DNA from: Dichetophora obliterata
Lineage: Eukaryota > Arthropoda > Insecta > Diptera > Sciomyzidae
Length of the DNA stretch: 64,000 nt
NCBI GenBank assembly: GCA_963920525.1
Contig: OY986438.1
Span: 94,400,557-94,464,556, forward strand
Direction of reading: 5' to 3'
Shown: positions 45,366 to 55,178 of the stretch, one piece after another
Position numbering within the stretch: the stretch's first letter is position 1
How the letters are laid out: each line of letters begins with the position of its first letter
Program-made: the position numbers and the translations under genes
The notes under the pieces: model-generated
What the model was told of the DNA's origin: nothing
Seen by the model: the letters and a program-made list of their open reading frames with translations, nothing else
The model's database searches: none

Positions 45366-46632
45366 CAACACTCAGAACAATTGATCAACTCGCTGCTTTT
45401 ACAGTTGCTTGTCAAGTTTTTGTGTTATTATCGATAGCCACTGTTATTTGGTTTGGTTGCGGAATCTGTCAAAAGTCAGCAACTGCTAATTACTTGTTGC
45501 AAGCTGGTGGCGTTGTGCAAAAGCGAGAAATGGATGCAGCGTAAGTTTTGGAAATTTGTGTTATGTGGATTATTCATAGATTATTTATTTTCATAGAAAC
45601 ATAAAAATTACAAACAAGCAATAGTTCGAGCGATTGGCAGAGCTTATGCTGGAAAGCGGTGTTTAAAATTTTTTATTTCGTCCAGTACATAACAAAACGC
45701 TTCTTTGCTTAATCGGAACTAACTAAGAAACATGTAAAATTTATTCAAATAAGCAAATTTTTATTCAATGTTTGTATTTACAGTATTATATTACTTTGAG
45801 AGTTCCAAAGGGTTGGATTTGTCTCTGATTTTCCTTCTTATACTCAACACTTCAACATCACTGCATCCGTTTCCGTCATCAAAATATAAATCATTACTTA
45901 TATCCATATTTATTTGTTTTCTTTCTATAAATGGCTTTTTCCAATTTTAAACTTATTGAATATATAAAATTTTTAACATGAGCTGTTTTCTTTTTGACAG
46001 CTCGTTATTGTTCTCTTTGGCAACTCGCCGAAAATAGCAACTTGAAATTGGTTGTGATACGAAATACCAAATGACGGTTCGGTTGCTTTAAAGTTGGGTT
46101 GCTTATTTGGCTACGCAACTCTGTTTGGTTGCCCTACGCAATAGGCCTATAAACATTCATCATGCTCATCGTATGGAGCTTGAATTGATCGAAAAAATGG
46201 ATTGAAAACTGGATTTACGCAAGAATATAAAAAACACACATTTTTAAGGTCCAATGATGTTATTGTCGAAAATTGCTTTTAAATTCTAACATAAGATTAC
46301 CCTGTATTACACACATTTGCTGCAGTATCCATTTCTTAAAGCTTAATTGCAAAAAAGATTCTCATGCCTGATTTAAGACAAACACACAAATACAAATAAC
46401 AAACGCGTTTAAATCATGGTAGAATAAGAAGGTACAGTGTAATCTCGATAATCCGGACAATTAGAAACCAGGCAGTGTCCGAAATACCGAATTGTCCGGA
46501 TTACCAAGACTTTACAAAAAAAAATCGAAATAATACAATTAAATATAGGTTTAAGTGATTTTTATTGAATAGCAATATTTGTATAAATATTTTTCATTTT
46601 ACTTTACATTTCTTGTAAAGTCATTAACTTCT

Positions 46633-48320
46633 TTAAGTGTTTTGAAAAAAGTTTGTAATTTTTATTTGGCGAAGTTTTAATCCATTTTTCTCTTTGTGTG
46701 CAACATCTCTTAGACTTATAAGTTTTAAAATATCTCCAGCAGCAAAGTCCTGCTCCTCTGCATATTTTATACATGTATTAAACGCAGATATGGCCTCAGA
46801 GTGCATTGTTTTTGGAACACCGTTTTCATCTTCATTGCGACTGCAGTCATCGATATCGTCTTCTTCAACCTCATCATCAGATATTTCAGTATCATCATTC
46901 AACCACTCATTTATTTCAGAGTTTTCATACACATCCGGAGATATATCGACAAGTAAGTCAACAATTTCAGTAGAATCACTGGAGCGTAGAGTCGCAAGAG
47001 GCAGATCAGAGGCAGATATATCGACAAGTAAGTCAACAATTTCAGTAGAATCACTGGAGCGTAGAGTCGCAAGAGGCAGATCATCATCCGGGCTCCATTC
47101 TTCATCATATAGAATTTTATTGAAGCATTTCTTTAGAACTTTTTCATCAACAATATTCCAAGCATTTGATGTAAGAAACGCAACGTCTTTTAAAGAAAAG
47201 TTTTTTAAAGTATCCATTATACTTGTTGTACTGGATAAAAGAAGGGATAAAAAACTTTTGCGATAATTAATTTTTAAAATTCGAATGGCATTTTGGTCCA
47301 TAGGTTGGATAAGAGCCGTGCAGTTTGGTGGCAAAAACATAACGCATATATCCTTATCAATGTCTGTTAATGATTTTGGGTGACAAGTCGCATTATCTAC
47401 CAGTAAAAGTGCTTTGGATGACAAATTATTATCTTTTTGGTATCGTCTTACTTGTTTTACGAATGATTTTTTAAACCAGTTTTTAAACATTAGCTCAGTC
47501 ATCCATGCATTCTTGCTGTTAGCATAATCTAATGGCAGATTTACTTTTTTAAATGCTCTTGGGTTTTTAGCTTTTCCGATCATTAGAAGTTTTAGTTTAT
47601 GATCTCCCGTAGCATTGCAGCAGACCAGAAGGGTAACTCTTTCCTTACCAATTTTACGCCCTGGTGCGGATTTCTCTGAATGCAGAGCAAGTGTTTTTTC
47701 TGGCAGCTTTCTCCAAAATAATGCAGTCTCATCAGCATTATATACTTGAGAAAATGTTATGCCCATTTCAGCAACTTTTGCGTGTAGCATCTCAATAAAT
47801 GGTTGAACAGATGTTGGATCATTCGATAGCTTTTCGCCAGATATTTTTAGAAATTTTATTCCATATCGTTGACGAAAATTGTTAAACCAACCGTTACTGG
47901 CCTTAAATTCAGCGCTTGGCCCATAAATGTCTGCACAAAGTTGCTTTGCCTTCTCTTGAATGATGTCAGACGATATTGGCGCGTTATGTTTCCTCTTATT
48001 TATAATCCAATTATACAAGCGATCTTCCATCAGTTGGTAATCAGCAGTTCGCATTGTTTTACGTTTACCAAGGCCATTTTCTGATTTATTTATGTATCTG
48101 AATAAAAATAAATTTTGTGAATTATGAAAATCATAATGTTTTAGAAAACTTACGTATCAATCTTTACTCTATTTAATTTAATGTCTGAAATTGTTGATTT
48201 TCCAACATTGTACTCCACTGCTAGTTGTCGTAATGTCTTCCCTTGTGCCAATTTTGTTAAAATTTCTTTTTTTTTATCAATCGTTAAGAAAGTGTGTTTT
48301 TGTTTAACTATTGGTGCCAT
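46633..48320 (-). CDS. Tigger/pogo transposase, two exons, 543 aa
   Basis: Exon 1 is 48320-48154, the intron 48153-48098 (gtaagt...tttattcag, 56 bp), exon 2 48097-46633. Splicing joins VKID to TYINKSENGLGKRKTMRTAD without a stop. The start is the second Met of the exon-1 frame (MAPIVKQKHTFLTIDKKKEI), typical of the family. Residues 10-56 are a CENP-B-type helix-turn-helix (LRQLAVEYNVGKSTISDIK). A second CENP-B DNA-binding domain follows (NAPISSDIIQEKAKQL...ASNGWFNNFRQRYGIK). The DDE_1 domain has VYNADETALFW, LLLVDNATCH and ALIQPMDQNAI, giving three catalytic Asp; the usual QG after the last Asp is QN. A 25-residue acidic-Ser segment (SDLPLATLRSSDSTEIVDLL...) is tandemly duplicated at about 46937-47090. 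Catalyses cut-and-paste transposition into TA. Confidence 0.92.
46937..47088. repeat. 75-bp in-frame tandem duplication in the Tigger gene
   Basis: agatatatcgacaagtaagt through cgcaagaggcagatc is repeated once with no visible difference, adding 25 residues to the C-terminal region without shifting the frame. Confidence 0.9.
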
Positions 48321-49075
48321 TATTAATTTGCAATGTAGTTTACATAAACAAAAGTTTAATAGATAATTAACACGCAAATTTTCCACGCAAATTTATGTAA
48401 CATTCAACTTCACAACTGAAAAAGTGACTGACATCTGTTTGAATATTAACCAGCTAACGAAGTTGTCCGGCTATTTTTTTATTCGCTTCGTAAATATTAC
48501 AGCCAGGGTTGTCTAAAGAAAACAAAAATTCGTACCAAAAAAGATTCTTAGAATGCATTCAAAACAAATCTTTCGCTAATCTTTATTACATTATCTTTTA
48601 ATTTAAATATCGTACTGTATTTGCACTGTATCGTACATGCGTATGAGACATCAATTTTATTCAGTTACCATTTGATTCATAGGAAATATAACCGAAATTT
48701 GAGAGAGTTGTTGTCAAGTGCAACATTTAACCTGCAATATTGAGAGCAGTGTTATTTTACGCTCTCGTATATTAGAGGCTAGCGCAAGACGAAGTATGTG
48801 TATTTGTATGTGTATGTATTTGGTGGGGATAGGCATGCGAAAGCAATTCTCGGTAAAAAAAAGAACAAACACAGCTCTTTATATGCTCTTATTTGTCTAT
48901 AAATAGCAATAAGTCGAACAAACAGCAAAACAAGACACTAAAAAAAGTGTCCGAATTTAAGAGGTAAAAAATACAAGTACTGTCCGGATTACAGTGTCGA
49001 CAGTGTAAGATTTGAACTGTCCGGATTTCCGCGATGTCCGAATTAGCAGGTGTCCGGATTAACGAGATTACACTG

Positions 49076-49482
49076 TATATGCATTTCGGAGAGGCAGACT
49101 GCCGAAACTGTCAAAACGAAGTTGACAGCTCATACGAAATCTGAAAACGATGAGAGTGGCCGCAAAAAGTGGCCGCATTCAGCGAAGTCAACTATTGTGA
49201 ACTGTTGTGGTAGCGATGCCTTAGTGAGCGATGTTTTTCTCTGAATGTGTAATTCTCTAAACGTTAAAAAAGTTGAAAATTATTAAATTTTATTTTTATA
49301 ATTGTTTAATAATGTAAATAATATAATTGCAAAGGTTTCTCCAGGAATTTTAACAAAACAGTCAGTTACCCACTGTTGACTTCGCTGAATGCGACCATTG
49401 ATTTCCTTTTGTTCTCATTCGCAAAAAGCTGACTTTGACAATTTTTGATATGAGAAAGAGAACGCTGTCCGAAATGCATCTA
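49076..49482. mobile_element. ~403-bp MITE sharing a TA with Tigger 2
   Basis: The element is 49078-49480. The left end tatgcatttcgga pairs with the right end tccgaaatgcatc. Inner arms gcattcagcgaagtcaac and gttgacttcgctgaatgcg are perfect. TA flanks both ends; the left TA is also the right target TA of the Tigger element. Confidence 0.8.
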
Positions 49483-49529
49483 TCTTCTCTAGTTCTGCCA
49501 TGGTTTCAACAAAATTTCTATGTGTCAGA

Positions 49530-50060
49530 AACAGAGACACACAGAAAGAGAGAAACAGAGAGCTGCGCACTCGCCCATGATTCAATTAAATATAAGGTTA
49601 AGTAACCATTAAATTGTTCTCATACAACAAAACTTGGATTGAAAAATGTCAAAGTAAAACAAAAAAAGACATGTAAACAATCAAATTAAAATTTCTGACT
49701 AGAAGTCAAACTATTGGATTTTAATATTAAATTTGTATTTCAAATAATTTTTAAACAATTTTCTTGGAGTTTGAGTTTTTGTTACTACCTCAAAATGCCG
49801 AAAAAGTACGCGATTCGCCAAAACTATTGGAACAAGGAAAACGTTTCCTTTTTTAAAGTGCCCAGTGACATTTTTAAACGAAAACGCTGGATGGATGAAA
49901 TTTGGATCGGCGAATGTCAAAGTAAAAGATAACTACACCAAACAGCTGTTTCTGACATTCGCCGAGAGATATGTGCTCTCAGCTTACTCAACCTTATATA
50001 TAATTGAATCATGCACTCGCCCAGCGCTGACTGTGCTCTCTTTCCATACTGCCATGTACA
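49530..50060 (+). mobile_element. inverted-repeat element with THAP-like fragment
   Basis: Arms at about 49540-49610 (gcactcgcccatgattcaat...taaggttaagta) and 49985-50050 (inverse, with cctta.atataattgaatca and gcactcgccc) frame the segment. Between them, ATG at 49795 opens MPKKYAIRQNYWNKENVSFF then KVPSDIFKRKRWMDEI, which resembles the first half of a THAP finger (F-x-VP...R-x-W) but lacks the two N-terminal Cys. The frame stops at 49932. It could be a decayed P-superfamily fragment. Confidence 0.4.
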
Positions 50061-50074
50061 TAGTAGAAATAGAC

Positions 50075-50300
50075 AAGGTAGTGTTAGGGCTGAATGTGCT
50101 CTCTTTCTTAGTGACCATAACTGTCAAACTCAGCCATTTTTGTATTTTTGTTCTCTTTCTTAGTGACCATAACTGCCAAACTCAGCCATTTTGGTATTTT
50201 TGGTTTCATATTGAATTCTCATTGGTTGCAGATTTTGTATGAAATGTCAACTTTGTTTTGGTAGTTCCGGTCACCGGCTCTCCGCCCTAACACTATCTTG
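50075..50300. repeat. hairpin plus 52-bp tandem repeat
   Basis: acaaggtagtgttagggc (about 50073-50090) is inverted at gccctaacactatcttgtc (about 50283-50301). Between them ctctttcttagtgaccataa...cagccatttt is repeated twice at a 52-bp period (50101 and 50153). Confidence 0.7.
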
Positions 50301-50426
50301 TCTCATTTTGCCATGTACCTGCATTCTTCTACCATGCACTCGCCTACTCGTTGGTTTGTCTGCTCGAATCTCAATACTCGCATGCACATACACAGCGCAC
50401 TCGCCTGCTAGTTTGTATTCTCCCAG

Positions 50427-50937
50427 CATGATACAAAGAACTACAGATAACGTATTTCACATGTCTGCCATCTTTGCTGTGACGTAGTTGTTAGGTGGTG
50501 CTCGTTGTTGCAACCGTAGTCACAATTTATTCATAGGATGTAAAGATTTTAAAATGTCGACATTTTCTTATGAAAACTTGTTTTACTGAAATGAAATAAA
50601 TATCGTTAAATTATACACATGTCCAGAAAAAATATTCTTTTTAGTACTGTTTGTGAAAGAAATTGCATATTTTGTAGGAGTGTTTTCTCCCTTTTTTTAT
50701 CCCTTTACACAAAAAGCAGCAACGTTTCTTGATGTGTTTGACAGAATTTTGACTGTTTTTTTTTATTTTCACTTTGCTATCTTCGTCTCCTTTGTTGTTT
50801 AATTTTCTATTTTTGACATTTTCTTTTGTATGTATTCATCAAGTGTCACATTGGACGAGCACCAATGACGAGGTGCGCAGTAATATAATATTTTTCGTTG
50901 CCCTGGGAATACTTTATCTGTACTTCTTTGTATCATG
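50427..50937. mobile_element. non-autonomous element with CATGATACAAAG ends (copy 2)
   Basis: 511 bp, homologous over its length to 1859-2341 (shared gccatctttgctgtgacgt, gtcacaatttattcatagg, gacgaggtgcgcagtaa). The ends catgatacaaagaactacag and the inverse of catgatacaaagaagtacag are better preserved than in copy 1. Flanks ttctcccag and gtctttcag agree at 6 of 9. Confidence 0.8.
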
Positions 50938-51291
50938 GTCTTTCAGTAGAATAATTGCCAAGGCCTCCCATCAGCAGCTCTGCCATAACTGCTTCTTAGC
51001 AACGCCTCTACGCATCTCATAATCACTTTTTCCATATAGCTTCTCACACTCCTTCTCATATGAAAGCATGCAGTAGAGAATGTGTCGTGCGTTTTTGGTA
51101 CTCTTTCTCTTGGTGATCAGCTTTATAACGGTAAACAACTGAACACGTGTTCAATATAATTTGCGTCACTTAAAATATTTGCATATTAAGCATCAGTTGC
51201 AGGGTTACCGTTTTCAGTAGATTCACTACTAGATTGGTAGATTTAGTAGATTTTTTTCAAGTCGCTACCCAGCTAGAACAGTAAGAACTTT
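50938..51291. other. no gene recognised
   Basis: Contains repeated agtagatttagtagatttt words near 51220-51260, also seen near 52420-52480; otherwise nothing. Confidence 0.4.
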
Positions 51292-51649
51292 TCCACACTT
51301 GGTCAACGCAATTCCAACACAACTTCAACGCAACAGCGAAAAAGTTGTAAAGCAATGCAACTATAAAGTGAATGCTTTCAGACTTGCTTCAAAAGTCATG
51401 CAACATATAATAATTGTTATTATATAATAACTCATGTTTTTCGACTTCTTGCACTGATTTAATATTTAACACTTGCTCATTCATCATGCAAACTATTTCT
51501 TCTTCTTTTAGATTCTATTAGGAACAAGTTGAACAGGTTGAGAACGTGTCAAAAACTTGTTGCGTGCAAGTTGCTTAATCTGAAGGTTCCGGTATAAATA
51601 CACAGGCTAGCAACTTGAGTTGGAGTTGCCAAGTGTGGAAAAGGCCTAA
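51292..51649. mobile_element. 352-bp MITE, TAA-flanked
   Basis: The element is 51295-51646. gaacttttccacacttggtc and the inverse of ggccttttccacacttggc form the ends, and TAA flanks each side. Related by TIR to 27313-27479; a Harbinger-type 3-bp target. Confidence 0.75.
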
Positions 51650-53006
51650 CTGTTACATACGGCGTATATAACACGAGCGGTCACACGATTTGCGTTACGT
51701 CCATATAAAAGTTTTCATGCAAAACTTGTGACCATTGTTTAAACGCTGATCAAAATGTCACAATGTTTGCATCTCTGATTCTCATTCGTGTAATCTGGCA
51801 TCCCTTTCAGCCGCACATGTTTTTACAATGAGAAAAATATATAGCTAAACTGCTCACACCAATTATAAATTCAGTTGAGCGCTATCCTCCCCCTCTCCCT
51901 ATGCCGTTGTGTCTAACCCACCCCGAAGCCTTCAGGTTAGAGCTCTGGCCTCTTATATGCCAAATTATAAACACAATTGTTTAAAGTTTTTGCATTAATT
52001 TTTTAATAAAATATTTACCTTTCGATTTGGAATTATGATTATACAATTTTAACCAACAACATAAGTCAGCATGAACAGCACATAACATCAAAAGCACATT
52101 TTCGTAGTTGCTTGTTTTTTCAAACAATTTGTTCCAAGTATTCATTAGTATGTATTCAATTTCTTAATCTGAAAACAAAAATTATTAAATTTGGTATGCA
52201 CTATTTTTAATATATTTTCAAAAACTTCCATTTGACTGAACCGCTTTGTGCTGCATGTTTATTTTTCTTGTTGAGTTTATTTTTTACCCGCAAAAGAGCT
52301 AGACATACAAACACATATAACTTTCCTTGTTTCCCACGAAGTGACAACGTAAGAGTGTATTGGTGAACACCAAATTTTGTTTCGTTGTGTATGTAAACTT
52401 GTTACAGCTGTCCAGCAGGGTAGTAGATTTTAAGTAGATTTTCATACCTGGCAGATTTTTAGATTTTTGGTAGATTTTCTATTTCCCCAGACAAAATTTT
52501 TGGCCGGAAAATGTACTTAAAACGGCAGACAGGTAGTCTGTTTATTGGAATAGAAATGAAATTATTTTGGCCCAATTTTGGCAGGGCAGGGCGGGAATTG
52601 TACCAAAACCAGCCAGTTCACTGCCACTGTACAGAACAGCAGACTGGCTAACAGAGGCTCAAAAATGTATAAGAGAGCATGCAAGTGGCGTTCAGTGGAA
52701 GCAACTTGGCAGGGAATGTACAGAGCAGAATACAAGCAGGTAGTGGCAGGCAATTGGATGGGTCATTAACATGGCATTGAATGCAAAATATTGGTTTCTT
52801 TTATATATTGTATATATTTTAGGTTATTTCATATATTTGAGCTTTTTTTATTCAACTATAGGTTTTTGGTCCTTGGGTTTGTCGATTTTTCCCGATTCAC
52901 CTTAATTTTGAACGGCTTTGATGTTGTGACATACAATTTTGAGTGAGATTTTTCAAACGTAAATTTCGAAGGTTTTTTTTTTTAAAGTTTATCTTTAATA
53001 TATCAG
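51650..53006. other. no gene recognised
   Basis: Frames on both strands at 52560-52770 overlap one another in a G+A-rich stretch and have no domain. Words like gtagattttaagtagattttc and ctggcagatttttagatttt repeat near 52420-52480. Confidence 0.4.
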
Positions 53007-53334
53007 GTGTAAGCAAACCCAAACAAAGAAGAAAATCCACTCCTGTGGGTATAATAGCAATGCCACTAACAATACCAGAGACTACGTGTGCGAACAGTTT
53101 TATTGAAAAGAATGGTGAGTTTTAAAATTATTGCTCTATAAAAACATAGTCCAACTCGCAAAAAATAAGCAGATTTCCTAAACGAAATTTGACAGAGAAA
53201 TGTTTGTACCGTATAATCAGTTAAAGTTTTTAATTAAGATGATGAATTTGCTGGTCACTCATCCTTCTCAGAATCAAAAAATTGTGCATCAGAGGAGGAT
53301 AGTGAAGATCCGATAGCTGGATAGAAATTAACAA
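53007..53334 (+). CDS. candidate two-exon 3' end of an unknown gene
   Basis: Exon 53007-53114 follows an acceptor (atatatcag) and ends at a good donor (aatg|gtgagt). Exon 53239-53334 follows ttaattaag and ends at TAG. Phases match, giving VSKPKQRRKSTPVGIIAMPL then TIPETTCANSFIEKN, joined to DDEFAGHSSFSESKN and an acidic tail CASEEDSEDPIAG. The basic-then-acidic composition suggests a nuclear protein terminus, but no domain is recognised. The acceptors are weak, and this could be a pseudogene or a captured fragment. Confidence 0.3.
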
Positions 53335-53699
53335 ATGCACTAAAAATTATTCAAAACCGAGGGTCGTATCAAATATTGAAGTCACTCTTGTACACCAGTA
53401 TGTCAGATCTTCTTAAATACAGTAAATTTCGCCACAATATATTAAAAAATGAATTTTGCATTACATGTAAATGATATTTCTTATGTTTTGTGTTCCACCA
53501 TATATGATTCTTAGTGTTCCACTACATATGATTGAAAACGAATAAAGCACCTTTACCTTTATACATTTTTAAATAACGTTTATTTATGTAAACTTTCGGC
53601 AAAAAAATATTAATTGTAACTGTCAAGTTCACATGTTACATGTGAAAAGGTTTTCAACAATTTCAAGTTAAAGCCAGTAAAAAGTTAGAGCTCGGAAGA

Positions 53700-54045
53700 G
53701 TTAGACAGAATAAAAGCGTCTTCCAGTATAAGACGAGATGATTCTGTTGTCTAGAAAGCAAAACATTTTTATGCTGCTAGACCCTTTCAATTGGATGCCA
53801 ATACAATGCTTGTTTTTAATAGAGTTCATGTGCCTGCCAGTATAGGACGAAAGCATTCTGTTCTGTAGAAAACAAAACTTTTAAGCCTGCCCAAATATTT
53901 CAGTTCAATGCCAAAATAATGATTTTATTCAACAGAGTTCATATGCCTGCCGTTATAGTGCGTAGGAAGGCTGCTGCTGAAAAAACAGAAATGTTTGAGC
54001 TGCTTGAACATTTCAGTTGCCGTCCAATACAATGCCGAATTTTAA
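53700..54045. repeat. ~113-bp degenerate tandem repeat, three units
   Basis: ccagtataagacgagatgat (53723), ccagtataggacgaaagcat (53837) and cgttatagtgcgtaggaagg (about 53950) begin successive units. agagttcatrtgcctgcc links them at 53821 and 53934. The 108-codon frame from 53919 starts inside this repeat and is probably not a gene. Confidence 0.7.
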
Positions 54046-55148
54046 CACACTGCCTTCTACTGACTTTTCCATGCCTTCATGCTGCTACTTTCTGGCAGCC
54101 TTTTTTGATAAAAAGTAAACTGGCCGCCACCACATTTCAACATACTGCCAGAACTCTGCTCATTTGCGACAATTATGCTGATATAATGCCATTTTCCTGT
54201 CGAATATTTTGTCTGGGGTTTACTAAATATTTATCACTTTTATGAATTGACTACGTTATTGAAGACTGAAAAACTCATGTTTTAGCATTAAATGTAATAA
54301 AATTATTTGTTTTATTAAATAAAAATTTCCAACTGGTTTCATATAGCTAGATAAAAATCAATCAGACTAACCAAAAAATATTTTAATGTGATTTAGTAGC
54401 AACTTTTCACACATTGTTTTCTTTAAAATATTTTTTGGTATGGCTAAATATTTTCTATTTTCACTAGAAGCTAGTTAATAAAAAACCATTTAAAATGAAG
54501 TCGCCTTACTCCTCACTAGTAAGTAGAATGAAAGTAACCAGATATATGCTAATTTTCTATACACTAATTATAACAAAAGGACCATATATAAACTATGTAA
54601 TCTGTCATATCGTAGGTAGTGCGTACTGGTGATTCGCGGCCATTTCATAGAGAAAATCACTAGTTATTTTCGAAGAAAATAGTTGACTATTCAACCACTG
54701 GTGGTTTGTTTTGAAAGTAGCTTGTAATCACCTGAAAGTTGGGTGAAAGTCCTGCAGGGAACGCTTAGGGGATGCTCCCTATAAATGTGTAAATATTGTG
54801 TTATTTCGGAAGATGGGTGATAGTTAGTTGGAGGGTGGATCCATGGGATGCATTTTTAAGCTTCAAGTTTTCATTTGTGAATTTTTGCAACAAATCTGTG
54901 TATTGTGTTAGTGGAGTGCAAGTATGTTTATGCAATAATATTTTGCGAATGCACTCATGCAAGACCATTGACGAGTAGAAACCGTGAATTTCCAAAGGTA
55001 ATGTAAAGACGAAACACTTATTGCACGAAAATATCTTGTTGCTAACGCAATACGTAGTAACACAATAGGGCTATTCCCGATTACGGGCATATAGCGTGGC
55101 ATCGTGGCATTTGCAAAATATAATGGCAAATATTTGGTAGGGCATACA
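54046..55148. other. no gene recognised
   Basis: Moderately AT-rich with no terminal repeats or domain-bearing frames. Confidence 0.4.
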
Positions 55149-55178
55149 CACTCAAAGAAATATTCTTGGTCAAATTGA

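Larger units (their letters stand above)
44276..46149. mobile_element. TA-flanked inverted-repeat element hosting a hAT
   Basis: The element is 44278-46147. The left end tgcctattgtgtatggcaac matches the inverted right end ggcctattgcgtagggcaac, and both continue into gagttgcg.tagccaaat. TA is on each side. Without the inserted hAT it is about 850 bp and non-coding. The 60-codon frame at 45362-45544 shows no recognised domain. Confidence 0.75.
46433..49077 (-). mobile_element. Tigger/pogo element 2, apparently intact
   Basis: The element proper is 46435-49075 (2641 bp), with TA on each side. The ends cagtgtaatctcgataatcc and, inverted, cagtgtaatctcgttaatcc differ by one base over at least 25 bp. 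Sub-terminal repeats of tgtccggatta occur at about 46463-46505 and four or more times at about 48980-49060. Together with an open transposase gene, this is the most plausible autonomous element here. Confidence 0.95.

Noticed and set aside
46694..47266. 190-codon plus-strand frame
   Set aside because: Antisense to the intact Tigger transposase. Its Ser-rich translation, including an internal repeat, follows from the acidic region on the other strand.
52562..52769. Opposing 63-codon frames in a G+A-rich stretch
   Set aside because: Mutual shadows with no recognisable motif or start context.
53919..54245. 108-codon frame
   Set aside because: It begins inside the ~113-bp tandem repeat, has no domain, and its His/Cys pattern is irregular.
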